DNA of 64,000 nucleotides from an uncultured Atopobiaceae bacterium (GTDB lineage: Bacteria > Actinomycetota > Coriobacteriia > Coriobacteriales > Atopobiaceae): contig CAKVON010000008.1 in assembly GCA_934792625.1 (NCBI GenBank), positions 21,718 to 85,717 of the forward strand, read 5' to 3'. Of the stretch, positions 35,341 to 47,438 are shown piece after piece; position 1 is the stretch's first letter; the number at the start of each line of letters is the position of its first letter. The notes beneath the pieces are model-generated. The model had not been told where the DNA came from and searched no databases. It saw only the letters and a list, made by a program, of their open reading frames with translations. A program made the position numbers and the translations under genes.

Positions 35341-36213
35341 TCAGCCAAGGGGCGAGCCGAGAAGTGCCTCGGCGTTGGCGGTCGTCGTCCTGGCGACCCC
35401 GCCCGGCGTGGAGTCGCAGGCCCGCGCGATCGCCGCGACCGCGTTTCGCAGGGAGGTCGCGACGGCGTCGATGGGGCAGGGCTCGTCGAAGCTCGCGGGC
35501 AGGTCGGTTTCCAGAAGAATCTTGTCGGCGGGCATCAGCCTGCAGTACTCGCGACCCCTATGCGTGCCAAGCAGGCGCACGCCGACCGAGAACCAACAGT
35601 CCGCGTTGATCGCGCGCCACAGCTCGTCGCACGAGCCGCTGAACCAGTGGAACACGCAGCGGCACGCACGTGGGCCATCGCCCAGAAGCCCCTCGGCCTC
35701 CAGTATGTCCAACGCCTGCGTGGCAGCCGACACGCTGTGTATGGACAGTACGCGCGGCATGCCCGTGGCCTCGGCGGCGTCCCCGCAGGCCCGCGCTATG
35801 CGCGCGAACGCATCGGTCTGGGCGTCGCGTTTGGCCCTGGCGCCGTCACCCTCGCCCATGCGCCTTGGCGAGAAGTCCAGGCCGACCTCGCCGACCAGGC
35901 GGACCTCGTCGTGCGCGATTGCCTGGCACAGCATGTCGACGTCCTCGCTGCCCACGCGCCCGTCGGCGACCCACCAGGGGTGTGCGCCGGCCGCGAGTCG
36001 CACGCCTGGCCACGAGCCCATGCCCTCGTCGCGGGCGCGCAGCCAGCCGTCAGGCGTGACCGTGCAGGCGAGAAGCGCCATGCCCTCGCGGGCGCACTCG
36101 TCCACGACCTCGCGCGCGTTGGGCATGAGGTCGGGATGCACGTGGGCGTCGAACAGCGTGCGTTGGCTCGCGGAGGCGGGGTATGCCTGACCCGTAGGGG
36201 CTTGGATGCTCAT
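35341..36213 (-). CDS. tatD: TatD family metal-dependent hydrolase
   Basis: A 290-residue TIM-barrel hydrolase. Metal-binding DAHVHPD at the N-terminus, GAHPWW, VGEVGLDFS with the bridging Glu, SIHSVSA, VFHWFSGS and LLETDLPA with the catalytic Asp are all present in order. Family members are DNases or deoxyribonuclease-like enzymes in DNA repair or turnover. The start ATG overlaps the stop of the upstream CmpB-like gene (ATGA), so the two are one leftward operon. The symbol is given by family, not by function. Confidence 0.82.
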   Translation of the reverse strand: MSIQAPTGQAYPASASQRTLFDAHVHPDLMPNAREVVDECAREGMALLACTVTPDGWLRARDEGMGSWPGVRLAAGAHPWWVADGRVGSEDVDMLCQAIAHDEVRLVGEVGLDFSPRRMGEGDGARAKRDAQTDAFARIARACGDAAEATGMPRVLSIHSVSAATQALDILEAEGLLGDGPRACRCVFHWFSGSCDELWRAINADCWFSVGVRLLGTHRGREYCRLMPADKILLETDLPASFDEPCPIDAVATSLRNAVAAIARACDSTPGGVARTTTANAEALLGSPLG

Positions 36214-37271
36214 GACGCGTCCTTCTCGGTAGTGGCGGGCGGGGTCGCGGGCGCGGTCGTCGTGGCGGCTCCAGCCGTCACGGCTTCGGTCGCCGTCGCG
36301 GCGGGTTTGGCCTCGCCCGCGTTGATCGAGTTGCCGTTGGGGGACTCGATCACCAGGTTCTGGAACCTCGCCGCGATGAATTGGTCGGTGTAGTTCTCGT
36401 CGACCCACTCCTGGAAGGGGGTGGCGGCGGGAACGCCCTCGTCGCGCAGGGTCTTGCGCGTGAAGCACGCCATGGTCATGAAGATGTCCAGCCCCAGGTA
36501 GGCGGCGAGCAGCAGGACGAACACGGCCTGTCGCTTGAACGTGGGCGCGCCGATGCGGTACAGCAGGTCGGGCATGACGTATCGCGCCCACACCAGGCCG
36601 ATGACGCCCCAGAAGAACAAAAACCTCCATGCCACCCACTGCGTGATGTGGTCGGGAAGGTGGATGTAGGTCCACGAGCTCGCGTGGAACAGCGTCTCCA
36701 TGGCCCAGCCGGTCACCTGCTCCAGACCGCCGCCCACGGCGGCGGACACCAGAAACACCACGCCGTCGTTGGCGCGTGCCTTGCGCATGCCCCAGCAAAA
36801 CAGCGTCAGAAGCACCGCTCCGCAGCCGTACAGGGGCGAGAAGGGTCCCCACACCAGGCCCGGCCGGCTCTGCGTGAGGCCTGCCGTCACGAACATCCAG
36901 ACCTCCTCCAAAACAAGGCCGGCCATGCTGGCCAGAAGGAAGATGATCACGACCTGGTACCAACCAAGGCGCAGGTAGTCCAGGTAGGCGTCGCGCGCAC
37001 GCGCGGTGGTGTCGACGATGTAGTGGCGCTGCGCGCGCGTGAGGCGCGGGCGTCCCTTGGCCACGGCGCCGAGGCCGGTGTGCTCGCGCTTCCAGCGCCT
37101 CAGCTGGTCGACGTAGGTGCGGATGGCCTGGGCGTACTGCTCGTTCGGGTCGTCGACGGCCTCCTCGAGCATGCGACCGCTGCCCAGCCACGCGAAGAAG
37201 CGGCTGACCGCGGCGGCGATCAGCCTGAGGACGACGAAGACGACGAGAAGCGATGCGAGTGCGGAGAACAT
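36210..37271 (-). CDS. CmpB-family (putative ABC-transporter type IV) membrane protein
   Basis: A 353-residue integral membrane protein. One N-terminal helix and a cytoplasmic segment (residues ~30-95, rich in Arg and Gln) precede five to six helices. The family signature is LVLEEVWMFV...GLVWGPFSPLYGCGAVLL. The tail (residues ~300-353) is Ala/Thr-rich. Despite the family name no ATPase partner is beside it; many CmpB-like proteins stand alone. It is coupled by a four-base overlap to tatD. Function is unknown. Confidence 0.7.
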   Translation of the reverse strand: MFSALASLLVVFVVLRLIAAAVSRFFAWLGSGRMLEEAVDDPNEQYAQAIRTYVDQLRRWKREHTGLGAVAKGRPRLTRAQRHYIVDTTARARDAYLDYLRLGWYQVVIIFLLASMAGLVLEEVWMFVTAGLTQSRPGLVWGPFSPLYGCGAVLLTLFCWGMRKARANDGVVFLVSAAVGGGLEQVTGWAMETLFHASSWTYIHLPDHITQWVAWRFLFFWGVIGLVWARYVMPDLLYRIGAPTFKRQAVFVLLLAAYLGLDIFMTMACFTRKTLRDEGVPAATPFQEWVDENYTDQFIAARFQNLVIESPNGNSINAGEAKPAATATEAVTAGAATTTAPATPPATTEKDAS

Positions 37272-37487
37272 GCGGCAGTGCCTTCCCGGGAGCCATGCGG
37301 GCGCCCATCGGGTTTCGGCGCGCGCCCGTCGGGCAGCGCACAACACGTACCGAATGTACCCACTATGACGCTGCTCTCACGCCCTTCTCGGCGTGTTATT
37401 CTCAGTGGTTGTACGTTGCCCCGGGAACGGCGTCATGCCGACGGGGCCAGGCCGTCCCAAAGGGACACGTAAGAAGGCGGATTCACC

Positions 37488-40175
<2,688 letters not shown>

Positions 40176-40189
40176 GGTCGCCGGGGCCC

Positions 40190-40287
40190 GCGGGGCATCC
40201 CCGTGGGCTCGGTCAGTCCTGCTCGCGCCGACGCGACGTTAAGTCGCGTCGGGTTCGTGCGGAATCTCGCCCACGGGGATGCCCCGC
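40190..40287. repeat. Nested large inverted repeat after valS
   Basis: A perfect 19-bp inverted repeat, GCGGGGCATCCCCGTGGGC (40190-40208) and its complement (40269-40287), encloses a second perfect 10-bp repeat, CCGACGCGAC (40228-40237) and its complement (40243-40252). It could extrude as a cruciform or fold in RNA. Confidence 0.75.
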
Positions 40288-40329
40288 AGGGTGGGCGGCC
40301 CTATTCGGGTCGACAAACCACACATTCGA

Positions 40330-40366
40330 GGCCCCGCCAGTGCCTGTGCGCTGGTGGGGCCTTCTT
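40330..40366. terminator. Intrinsic terminator
   Basis: GGCCCCGCCAG (40330-40340) and CTGGTGGGGCC (40351-40361), then TTCTT. It ends the valS transcript. The rest of 40367-40504 shows no gene. Confidence 0.75.
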
Positions 40367-40504
40367 CGTTGAGGGGCGTGTTTGGTTTGGGGCGCGTCTT
40401 GTGGTGGGGTTGCGACGGAATTGCCGCCCCGGGCGGGGTCGCTGCCTCGCGGTTCTTCTTGGTAGGGGAGAGCGGGATTTGGGTTGGCGGCGGTGGCGCG
40501 GCGG

Positions 40505-41290
40505 CTACTCGAAGCCGAGGATGTCGCGGATGACGCGGCTGGCGATCATCTGGCCCATGATGGGCGGGAAGTAGCTCATGGTGCCGAGCAGCGAGCCGGA
40601 CTCCTGCCATTGCTCGTCGGAGATGGGGCGCATGCGGACCGGGAGCTCGTCGGAGTAAATGACGCGCAGGTCACGTATGCCGCGGCGACGGCACTCCTTG
40701 CGCATGATGCGCGCGAGCGGGCAGTTGACGGTGTCCTCGATGCGGGCGAAGCGCAGGCGGCACGGGTCGAGCTTGTTGCCGCCGCCCATGGCGCTGATCT
40801 CGGGGATCTTTCGGTCGCGGCACCACTCGGCCAGGCGTAGCTTCTGGGCCACGGTGTCGATCGCGTCGACCACGTAGTCGGGCCGCGGCAGTTGGTCGAG
40901 CGCCTCGGCCAGTCCGTCCTTTGGCAGGAACATCTGGCGTGCGCAGACGTCGGCGTCCGGGTTGATGTCGAGCACCATGTCGCGCATGACCTCGGCCTTC
41001 ACGCGCCCGACGGTGGAGTGGAAGGCGATGGCCTGACGGTTGATGTTGGACGGGGCGACGACGTCCCTGTCCAGAAGCACCAGGTGGCCGATGCCGCCAC
41101 GGGCTAGCGCCTCGCAGCAGGAGGAGCCGACGCCGCCCAGGCCCACGACCATGACGCGGGCGCCGGCGACGCGCGCCAGGCCAGCGTCGCCCAGGATCAG
41201 ACGCAGGCGGTCGGTCGCCGTCTCGGGTGCGTCGGGAGTCTCTGTGGTGCCGTTGAGCTGCGGCTCGTTTGGGTTCGTCTGATTCTGCAT
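40505..41290 (-). CDS. tcdA: tRNA threonylcarbamoyladenosine dehydratase (TcdA/ThiF family)
   Basis: A 261-residue E1-like enzyme. VMVVGLGGVGSSCCEALARGGIG is the adenylate-binding Rossmann motif. LLDRDVVAPSNINRQ carries the conserved Asp and Arg, and DAIDTV the second nucleotide loop. A Cys-bearing NCPLARIMRKECRRRG and a TMSYFPPIMGQMIAS tail follow. These point to TcdA, which cyclises t6A37 in tRNA using ATP. MoeB/ThiF would be the alternative, but no thiS/moaD lies nearby. The start is ATG; the ribosome-binding site is weak. Confidence 0.82.
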   Translation of the reverse strand: MQNQTNPNEPQLNGTTETPDAPETATDRLRLILGDAGLARVAGARVMVVGLGGVGSSCCEALARGGIGHLVLLDRDVVAPSNINRQAIAFHSTVGRVKAEVMRDMVLDINPDADVCARQMFLPKDGLAEALDQLPRPDYVVDAIDTVAQKLRLAEWCRDRKIPEISAMGGGNKLDPCRLRFARIEDTVNCPLARIMRKECRRRGIRDLRVIYSDELPVRMRPISDEQWQESGSLLGTMSYFPPIMGQMIASRVIRDILGFE

Positions 41291-41386
41291 GGGGAGCGTG
41301 CCTTCGCTTTGGTCGGGTGTCGGCGGGCGTGCGCCTGGCGTTTGGTCGCAAGCGGCATGTGTTTCTCGCCAGCCGTGTCGGATTGG

Positions 41387-42841
41387 TTATAGCAGAGGGC
41401 GGTCGTCGGTGGTCGCCGCGGTCGCGAGGCGCCCACGTCGCCAGGCCACGACGCCCGCGTGGGAGATCGCGAAGTTGGTTGCCCAGCCCGCCGGCACGAC
41501 CCACCAGGTGACGGCGACGCCGAAGGTGGGGGCAAGAAGGTGAGCGAGTCCCACGCGCAGCCCGAGGTTGATGATGTTTGCCCAGGTGAAGACCTTGGTG
41601 TCGCCCAGCCCCCGCAGCATGCCGTCGGCCACGTTCTTAAGGCCGATCAGCGCGTAGAACCAGCCGACGAAGCGCATGTAGTCGACGCCGACGGCCGTGG
41701 CGGTGGCAGAGGCGTTCTGGCCCAGGAAAGCGCCGACCATCTCCGTGCAGAACAGCTGGTAGACGGCGAGAATCGTGACGGAGGTCACGGTGACCATCCG
41801 CATGCACGCCCGGTAGCCGACGTCCGCGCGGTCGCGGCGACCCGCACCGACGTTTTGCGACGCGAACGCCGACAGCGCGTTGCCCAGCGCGATCGTGGGG
41901 ACGGTCGCCACGTTCTCGACGCGCATCGCTGCCGAGAAGCCCGCCAGGCTTGCGGCCCCGAACGAGTTGACGACCGACTGCACGAGCATCAGCCCGATGG
42001 CGATGGTGGACTGCTGTAGCACCGACGGCACGGCCAGCCTGACGATGGGGAAGACGAGCTTGGTGTCGATCGCGTCCGACAGGCGCTGTCGGACGGAGCG
42101 CGGCGCGACCGCGCCGGCCGGGGTGACGGGCTCGCGGTCCTTCTCGGCAGGCCAGCCGTGCATGCGGCGGGCAAGAAGCAGGCAACCGGCCACGGCGACC
42201 ACGTACTCGGCGACGACGGTCGAGACGGCGATGCCCGCCACGCCCAGGTTCCAGCGGGCGACCGCGGCCACGTCCCCGACCACGTTGATCGCGGCCGAGA
42301 CGGTGAGAAGCGCGAGCGGGGTGCGCGAGTCGCCCACGGCGTTGAACATCGCGGCGGCCACGTTTAGGACAAACAGCGCGGGCAGGCCCACGAAGTAGAC
42401 GGCCATGTAGGCGGCAGAGTCGCCCAGCACCTGACGCGGCGTGTCCAGCGCGGCGAGCACCCAGTCTGCGCAGGGCAGCCCGCATATGGCGACCACGGTC
42501 CCGACCAGGCCGAACAGCGTGATGGAGGTCCAGGTCACGCGGCTGCAGCCACCAAGGTCGCCCTCGCCGTAGCGACGCGCGGCCAACACCGACGAGCCCA
42601 CGCCGCAGCCGATCGCCGCATACACGAGCACGTTGCACAGGGCGAACGAGGCGCCGACCGCGGCCACGCCCGTCTCGCCCAGCCAGTTGCCGGCGACGAT
42701 GGAGTCGACCATGTTGTACAGCTGCTCCAGCAGGCTGGCCAGGGCCATCGGCACGGCAAGCCCCACGATCGCGCGGCTGGGGGAGTCGTGCAGCAGGCGC
42801 TCGTCGCGCGTTTGCTCGTCGTGTGTCGGGGTCGTGTCCAT
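41387..42841 (-). CDS. MATE family efflux transporter
   Basis: A 484-residue inner-membrane protein with twelve predicted helices in two MatE halves. The first begins ALASLLEQLYNMVDSIVAGNW and the second AVPSVLQQSTIAIGLMLVQ after a charged linker. It is of the DinF/NorM-like type that exports drugs or metabolites against Na+ or H+. The start ATG is followed by a polar, Arg/Glu-rich 30-residue tail. It is divergent from the folate operon. Confidence 0.88.
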   Translation of the reverse strand: MDTTPTHDEQTRDERLLHDSPSRAIVGLAVPMALASLLEQLYNMVDSIVAGNWLGETGVAAVGASFALCNVLVYAAIGCGVGSSVLAARRYGEGDLGGCSRVTWTSITLFGLVGTVVAICGLPCADWVLAALDTPRQVLGDSAAYMAVYFVGLPALFVLNVAAAMFNAVGDSRTPLALLTVSAAINVVGDVAAVARWNLGVAGIAVSTVVAEYVVAVAGCLLLARRMHGWPAEKDREPVTPAGAVAPRSVRQRLSDAIDTKLVFPIVRLAVPSVLQQSTIAIGLMLVQSVVNSFGAASLAGFSAAMRVENVATVPTIALGNALSAFASQNVGAGRRDRADVGYRACMRMVTVTSVTILAVYQLFCTEMVGAFLGQNASATATAVGVDYMRFVGWFYALIGLKNVADGMLRGLGDTKVFTWANIINLGLRVGLAHLLAPTFGVAVTWWVVPAGWATNFAISHAGVVAWRRGRLATAATTDDRPLL

Positions 42842-42978
42842 GGGGAGATGGGGCCTTTCGAAGGTGGTAAGTTCGGGATGAAGGGTGACGTCGGACGGAC
42901 GCCGTCAGACGAACAACGATTGTAATGCGCGTGCGGCAGATTGCGCCGGTGCGCCTGCGAGCCGCAGGGGAGGAAACG

Positions 42979-43596
42979 ATGCCTGCCAGGGAGAACATCG
43001 AGGTCGCAAAGCGCGACCTGCGCCGCGAGTTGCGTCACCGTCGCGCGGACATGCCCGCAGGGGAGCGCATCGTCGCAGATGACGCCATCGCACAACGACT
43101 GTTTGGCACGCCCGAGTGGCGCGACGCGCGTACGGTGCTGTGCTATCTCTCCTTTGGCAGCGAGGTCGGCACGCGCGAGATCGTGGGTCGCGCCCTGGAG
43201 GAGGGACGCACGCTCGCGTTGCCGCGATGCGTCGAGGGGACGCGGCTGATGGAGTGGTTCGCCGTCGGATCGCTCGAGGGGCTCGTGCGCAGCGAACACG
43301 GCGTGTTGGAACCCGTGCGCGACCCCGCGCGCAAGGTCGAGCCCGCACGCGGCCCGCGCGGCAGCGTGTGCGACCAACTGGCGATCGTGCCGGGGCTGGC
43401 CTTCGACCGGCAGGGATTTCGCCTGGGCTACGGCGGCGGCTTCTACGACACCTTCCTCTCCGGGTTCGCCGGTATTGCGGCCGGCCTCTGCCGAGAAGCG
43501 CTCGCGGTCGACGACCTGGCTGCCGCCGGCGTGCTCGACGCGCACGACCAGGCCTGCGACCTGGTTCTGACCGATGCCCGCACGCTGCGACCGTAG
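42979..43596 (+). CDS. 5-formyltetrahydrofolate cyclo-ligase
   Basis: A 205-residue enzyme of normal length for MTHFS. KRDLRRELRHRRADM at the start is followed by VLCYLSFGSEVGT and LALPRCVEG, then the phosphate loop LAFDRQGFRLGYGGGFYD, which is diagnostic. It converts 5-formyl-THF to 5,10-methenyl-THF with ATP. GGGGAGG precedes the ATG. It lies just before four more folate genes but has a promoter-like element between it and them. Confidence 0.88.
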   Translation: MPARENIEVAKRDLRRELRHRRADMPAGERIVADDAIAQRLFGTPEWRDARTVLCYLSFGSEVGTREIVGRALEEGRTLALPRCVEGTRLMEWFAVGSLEGLVRSEHGVLEPVRDPARKVEPARGPRGSVCDQLAIVPGLAFDRQGFRLGYGGGFYDTFLSGFAGIAAGLCREALAVDDLAAAGVLDAHDQACDLVLTDARTLRP

Positions 43597-43642
43597 CGCG
43601 TGGCTACCGGGTTGTGTATGGGTTGTTTCGCCATCGTGGCGA

Positions 43643-43673
43643 TTGCGGTGGCTGCGACAATGCCCCGTATAAT
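43643..43673 (+). promoter_or_regulatory. Promoter of the folate/C1 operon
   Basis: A perfect -10 TATAAT (43668-43673) follows TTGCGG (43643-43648) with a 19-bp spacer. A TCGCCA/TGGCGA dyad lies just upstream (43628-43642) and may be an operator. Confidence 0.5.
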
Positions 43674-43714
43674 CGAATGCGTTTCATGAAGGCAACCTTA
43701 GGGGAGAAGGCCCG

Positions 43715-44419
43715 ATGCCCCAGAACAACGACACGACGCCCGCAGGCGTCGCCACGCCCGCGGCGACGGACGGCCCCGCCGCTGCCCCGTCGAGCAGCCT
43801 CACGGCCCTGAGCTGCGCCTCGTTCGCCTCCGAGCTTGCCTCGCGCAAGCCCGTCCCGGGCGGCGGCGGTGCCGCGGCATACGTGGGCGCCCTCGCGGCC
43901 GCCCTGTGCTCGATGGTCGGCAACTTCACCGTCGGCAAGCCCCGCTACGCTGACGTCGAGGCCGACGTCCGCCGTGCCATGGCGCAGGCAGACGCCGCCC
44001 GCGACGACCTCCTGTCCCTGGTGGACGACGATGCCCGCGCCTACGCGCTCGTCTCGGCGGCCTACGCGCTGCCCCGCGACGCCGCCGGGCGCGTCGCGGC
44101 GATCCAGGCGGCGCTTCCCGAGGCGGCCCGCCCGCCCCTGGCCATCATTGAGGCATCCGCCCGCGCCGTCGAGGCGCTCGAGGTCCTGGGCCAGAAGGGT
44201 TCCCGCATCCTGCAGTCCGACGTCGCCTGCGGCGCCGCCATGGCCGTGGCGGCCATGCGCGCGGCGAGCGTCAGCGTCTACGTGAACACCGCGTCGATCG
44301 ACGACCCCCTGATCGCCCGCGGCCTGGACGAGCGTTGCGACGCCCTTCTGGGCGAGTGGGTGCCGCGAGCCGAGGCACTTCTCGACAGCTTCGTCGGCGG
44401 CCTGCGAAAGGAGAGCTAG
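43715..44419 (+). CDS. Cyclodeaminase/cyclohydrolase family protein (FchA-like)
   Basis: A 234-residue protein of the formiminotransferase-cyclodeaminase C-terminal family. The core runs from FASELASRKPVPGGGGAAAY through MVGNFTVGK to SDVACGAAMAVAAMRAA, all alpha-helical. The first 30 residues are Ala/Pro-rich and not conserved. It is expected to act on 5-formimino- or 5,10-methenyl-THF. Its stop is directly followed by the folD start, so the two would channel the same C1 units. GGGGAGAAGG precedes the ATG. Confidence 0.85.
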   Translation: MPQNNDTTPAGVATPAATDGPAAAPSSSLTALSCASFASELASRKPVPGGGGAAAYVGALAAALCSMVGNFTVGKPRYADVEADVRRAMAQADAARDDLLSLVDDDARAYALVSAAYALPRDAAGRVAAIQAALPEAARPPLAIIEASARAVEALEVLGQKGSRILQSDVACGAAMAVAAMRAASVSVYVNTASIDDPLIARGLDERCDALLGEWVPRAEALLDSFVGGLRKES

Positions 44420-45274
44420 ATGGCACGAATCCTCAAGGGCGCCCCCGTCGCGGCGGCCCTGACCGAGCGAATGGCCGCGCGCGCGGCGGCGCTGTCCGAG
44501 CGCGGCGTGACCCCCTGCCTGGCGATCGTTCGCGTGGGCGAGCGTCCCGACGACCTCTCCTACGAGCGCGGTGCCTGCAACCGTGCCCAGAAGGTCGGAC
44601 TTGCCGTGCGCAAGTTCGAGCTTCCCGCCGACTGCACGCAGGTCCAGCTGGAGGACGCCATCTGTCAGGTCAACGCCGACGACACGATCCACGGCTGCCT
44701 GATGTTCCGTCCGCTTCCGCGCACGCTCGACGAGCGCGCCGCCTGCGAGCTGCTTGACCCCGCGAAGGACGTCGACGGCATCTGCCGGGCCTCCCTGGCG
44801 GGCGTGTTCGCCGGTGACGGCACGGGATTTTCGCCCTGCACCGCCGCCGCCGTGGTCGAGCTTCTGGACCACTACGGCGTCGAGCTCGAGGGCGCGCGCG
44901 TCGCGGTCGTCGGCCGCTCGCTGGTCATCGGGCGTCCCGTGGCGCAGCTGCTCATGGCGCGCAACGCGACCGTGACCACCTGCCACACCCGCACGCGCGA
45001 CCTGGCGGCCGAGCTCTCCCGCGCCGACATCGTCGTCGCCGCCGCAGGACACGCCGGCACGGTCACGGCCGAGTGCGTGCGGGCCGGCCAGGTCGTCGTC
45101 GACGTCGGCATCAACTGGGACGAGGCGAGCCAGCGCCTGGTGGGCGACGTCGCCTTCGACGAGGTCGAGCCCATCGTGGACGCCATCACCCCCGTGCCCG
45201 CGGGCGTGGGTTCCGTCACGACGGCGGTGCTTGCCAAGCACGTCGTCGAGGCATGCGAGAGAATGAGCGAATAA
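44420..45274 (+). CDS. folD: Bifunctional methylene-THF dehydrogenase/methenyl-THF cyclohydrolase
   Basis: A 284-residue FolD. LAIVRVGERPDDLSYERGA contains the substrate Tyr position, HGCLMFRPLPRTLDE and DPAKDVDGICRASLAG are the family signatures, and VAVVGRSLVIGRPVAQLL is the NADP-binding loop, with PVPAGVGSVTTA at the end. It interconverts 5,10-methylene-THF, methenyl-THF and 10-formyl-THF. The usual Lys in Y-x-x-x-K is replaced (YERGA), an interesting deviation that may lower cyclohydrolase activity and make the neighbouring cyclodeaminase-like protein relevant. Confidence 0.92.
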   Translation: MARILKGAPVAAALTERMAARAAALSERGVTPCLAIVRVGERPDDLSYERGACNRAQKVGLAVRKFELPADCTQVQLEDAICQVNADDTIHGCLMFRPLPRTLDERAACELLDPAKDVDGICRASLAGVFAGDGTGFSPCTAAAVVELLDHYGVELEGARVAVVGRSLVIGRPVAQLLMARNATVTTCHTRTRDLAAELSRADIVVAAAGHAGTVTAECVRAGQVVVDVGINWDEASQRLVGDVAFDEVEPIVDAITPVPAGVGSVTTAVLAKHVVEACERMSE

Positions 45275-45333
45275 CCGCCTGACGAGAATGGCTCCGGGCG
45301 AGAAGGGCTCCGGACGAGAAGAGCGAGGCAAAC

Positions 45334-45936
45334 GTGACGAACGAAACCAACGAGATGGGCTTCCGCCCCATGGACAAGCCGCGTGCCGAGGCGGCCATCC
45401 GCGAGTTCCTCCTCGCGGTGGGCGAGGACCCCGACCGCGAGGGTCTTCTCGGCACGCCCGAGCGCGTGGCCCGAGCCGCCGCCGAGATCCTCTCCGGCCA
45501 GTGGGCCGACCCCGCCGAGCCGCTGCTGCGCCAGTTCCACGAGGGCCACAACCAGGAGATGGTCATCGTGCGCGACATCCCGTTCTCGTCGCTGTGCGAG
45601 CACCACCTGCTGCCCTTCGTCGGCAAGGCCCACGTGGCCTACATCCCGCGCGACGGCCGCATCACCGGCCTGTCCAAGATCGCGCGGTGCGTCTCGGGCT
45701 TCGGCCACAGGCTCCAGGTGCAGGAGCGCCTGACCGCCCAGGTCGCCGATGCCATGGTGCGCCAGCTCGACCCGCTGGGCGTCCTCGTGGTGATGGAGGC
45801 CGAGCACACCTGCATGACCATGCGCGGCATCCGCGCGGCCGGCGCCAAGACCGTGACCTCGGCCGTCCGCGGCTGCTTCAAGGACAACGCCACGACGCGC
45901 GCCGAGGCGCTGCGCCTGCTGGGCGTGGGGGAGTGA
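45334..45936 (+). CDS. folE: GTP cyclohydrolase I
   Basis: A 200-residue enzyme. [34 protein letters not shown] with the zinc Cys and two His, [12 protein letters not shown] and [14 protein letters not shown] with the second Cys are all conserved. It opens the GTP ring to 7,8-dihydroneopterin triphosphate, the first step of folate synthesis. A GTG start behind GAGCGAGG is used. It lies within the folate operon between folD and folC. Confidence 0.94.
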   Translation: MTNETNEMGFRPMDKPRAEAAIREFLLAVGEDPDREGLLGTPERVARAAAEILSGQWADPAEPLLRQFHEGHNQEMVIVRDIPFSSLCEHHLLPFVGKAHVAYIPRDGRITGLSKIARCVSGFGHRLQVQERLTAQVADAMVRQLDPLGVLVVMEAEHTCMTMRGIRAAGAKTVTSAVRGCFKDNATTRAEALRLLGVGE

Positions 45937-45944
45937 CGCCCGCG

Positions 45945-47438
45945 ATGACCAACGACATCCGTCCGACCGCCGCCTCCGCCGAGACGCCCGCCGCCCCCGC
46001 CACCACCGACAAGGGCCGCTGGCAGGCGCCCTTCTCGGCACCCGACATGACGTATGACGAGGCCTGTTCGGTCGCGCACGACCGCGGCTTCTTCGGCAAG
46101 GTGACCGACCCCCTGCTGGAGACCGTCGTCGACATGCTCGACGAGCTGGGCCGCCCCGACTCCGCGTTTGACGTCGTGCAGGTCGCGGGCACCAACGGCA
46201 AGACCTCGACCTGCCGCTACACTGCGTCGATCCTGTCGGGCGAGGGCCTTAGCTGCGCGCTGTACACCTCGCCCGAGCTCGTCGAGATGCGCGAGCGCAT
46301 GGAGGTCGGCGGCCGCCCGGTGCCCCACGACGCCTTCGCCCGCGGGGTCTCGCTCGCCGCCGAGGCGGGTCGTCGCGTCAACGCCCGCCGCGTCGACGCG
46401 GGCAAGGCCCCCTACCACGTGACCGAGTTCGACCTTCTGACCGTCGCGGCCTGCTGCGTCTTCGCCGAGGCCCACGTTGACGTCGCCGTGCTCGAGGTCG
46501 GCCTGGGCGGCCGTTGGGACGCCACGACCGCCACGCACCCCCGTGTGACCTGCGTCACCGGCATCGGCCTGGACCATACGCGCATCCTGGGTGACACGCT
46601 CGAGGCCATCGCTGCCGAGAAGGGCGGCGTGATCAAGCCAGGCCAGGCCTGCGTCCTGGGCGTCGGCACCGCCACCCCCGACACCATGGAGGACGTCCTT
46701 CTCGACCGCTGTCGCGAGCAGGGGGTCGTCCCGACGCTGCTCCGCCCGCTCGACGCGGCCGACGCCCCTGGCGAGATGCACCCCGGCACCCCTCGCGTCC
46801 ACGACGACCTTCCGCAGGCAAGCTACCGCATCACGCACCGACCCTCCCGCGTCGGCGACACCCTGATCATGGACGTGACCACGCCGCGCGCGACCTACGA
46901 CGGGGTGGGTGCGCTCAAGCCTGCCTACCAGGCCGCCAACATCGCCTGCGCGATCTGCGTCGCCGAGGCCTACCTGGACCGTGCCCTGGACCCCCAGCGC
47001 CTGATGGACTCGCTGGTCGTGTGCCCGACCCCGGGGCGCTTCGACGTCCTGAGCGGCGACCCGCTGGTCCTTGTCGACGCCTGCCACAACCCCCAGTCGG
47101 TCGACGCGTTTCTCAGCGCCGTCCGTGCCGCCGAGCCCGACATCATGGCCCGCCCCCAGCTTCTGTGCGCCGTCCTTGCCGATAAGGACGTCGAGGGGAT
47201 CGTCGAGCGCCTGGCCCGCTGCTTCCCGAGTGTGTCGGTCACCCAGACCTCCTCGCCGCGGGCGATTTCCTCCGAGGAGCTCGGTCGCATGTTCGCTGCG
47301 TGCGACCGACCGCCGCATCACGTGTTTCCCACCGTGTCGGATGCCGTCTCCGGCCTGGCGGGGGAGTCGTTCGTCGCATGTGGATCGATCACGCTGGCGG
47401 GCGAGGTCTGCGGCATCATGCGTGGCCCGAGCAAGTAG
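45945..47438 (+). CDS. folC: Folylpolyglutamate/dihydrofolate synthase
   Basis: A 497-residue Mur-ligase-type enzyme. The first ~30 residues are Ala/Thr/Pro-rich. The P-loop QVAGTNGKTSTCRY is followed by LYTSPELVEMRERM, EVGLGGRWDATT, TGIGLDHTRILGDTLE and AEKGGVIKPG. The C-terminal domain holds VDACHNPQSVDAFL. It adds glutamate to folates and, in some species, makes dihydrofolate. An ATG at 45945 is preferred; a GTG at 45933 that overlaps the folE stop (GTGA) is the alternative and would add four residues. Confidence 0.92.
   Translation: MTNDIRPTAASAETPAAPATTDKGRWQAPFSAPDMTYDEACSVAHDRGFFGKVTDPLLETVVDMLDELGRPDSAFDVVQVAGTNGKTSTCRYTASILSGEGLSCALYTSPELVEMRERMEVGGRPVPHDAFARGVSLAAEAGRRVNARRVDAGKAPYHVTEFDLLTVAACCVFAEAHVDVAVLEVGLGGRWDATTATHPRVTCVTGIGLDHTRILGDTLEAIAAEKGGVIKPGQACVLGVGTATPDTMEDVLLDRCREQGVVPTLLRPLDAADAPGEMHPGTPRVHDDLPQASYRITHRPSRVGDTLIMDVTTPRATYDGVGALKPAYQAANIACAICVAEAYLDRALDPQRLMDSLVVCPTPGRFDVLSGDPLVLVDACHNPQSVDAFLSAVRAAEPDIMARPQLLCAVLADKDVEGIVERLARCFPSVSVTQTSSPRAISSEELGRMFAACDRPPHHVFPTVSDAVSGLAGESFVACGSITLAGEVCGIMRGPSK

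Noticed and set aside
37350..37487. T-box riboswitch before valS
   Set aside because: A leader hairpin exists, but the conserved T-box sequence is not found, and the same is true before thrS.
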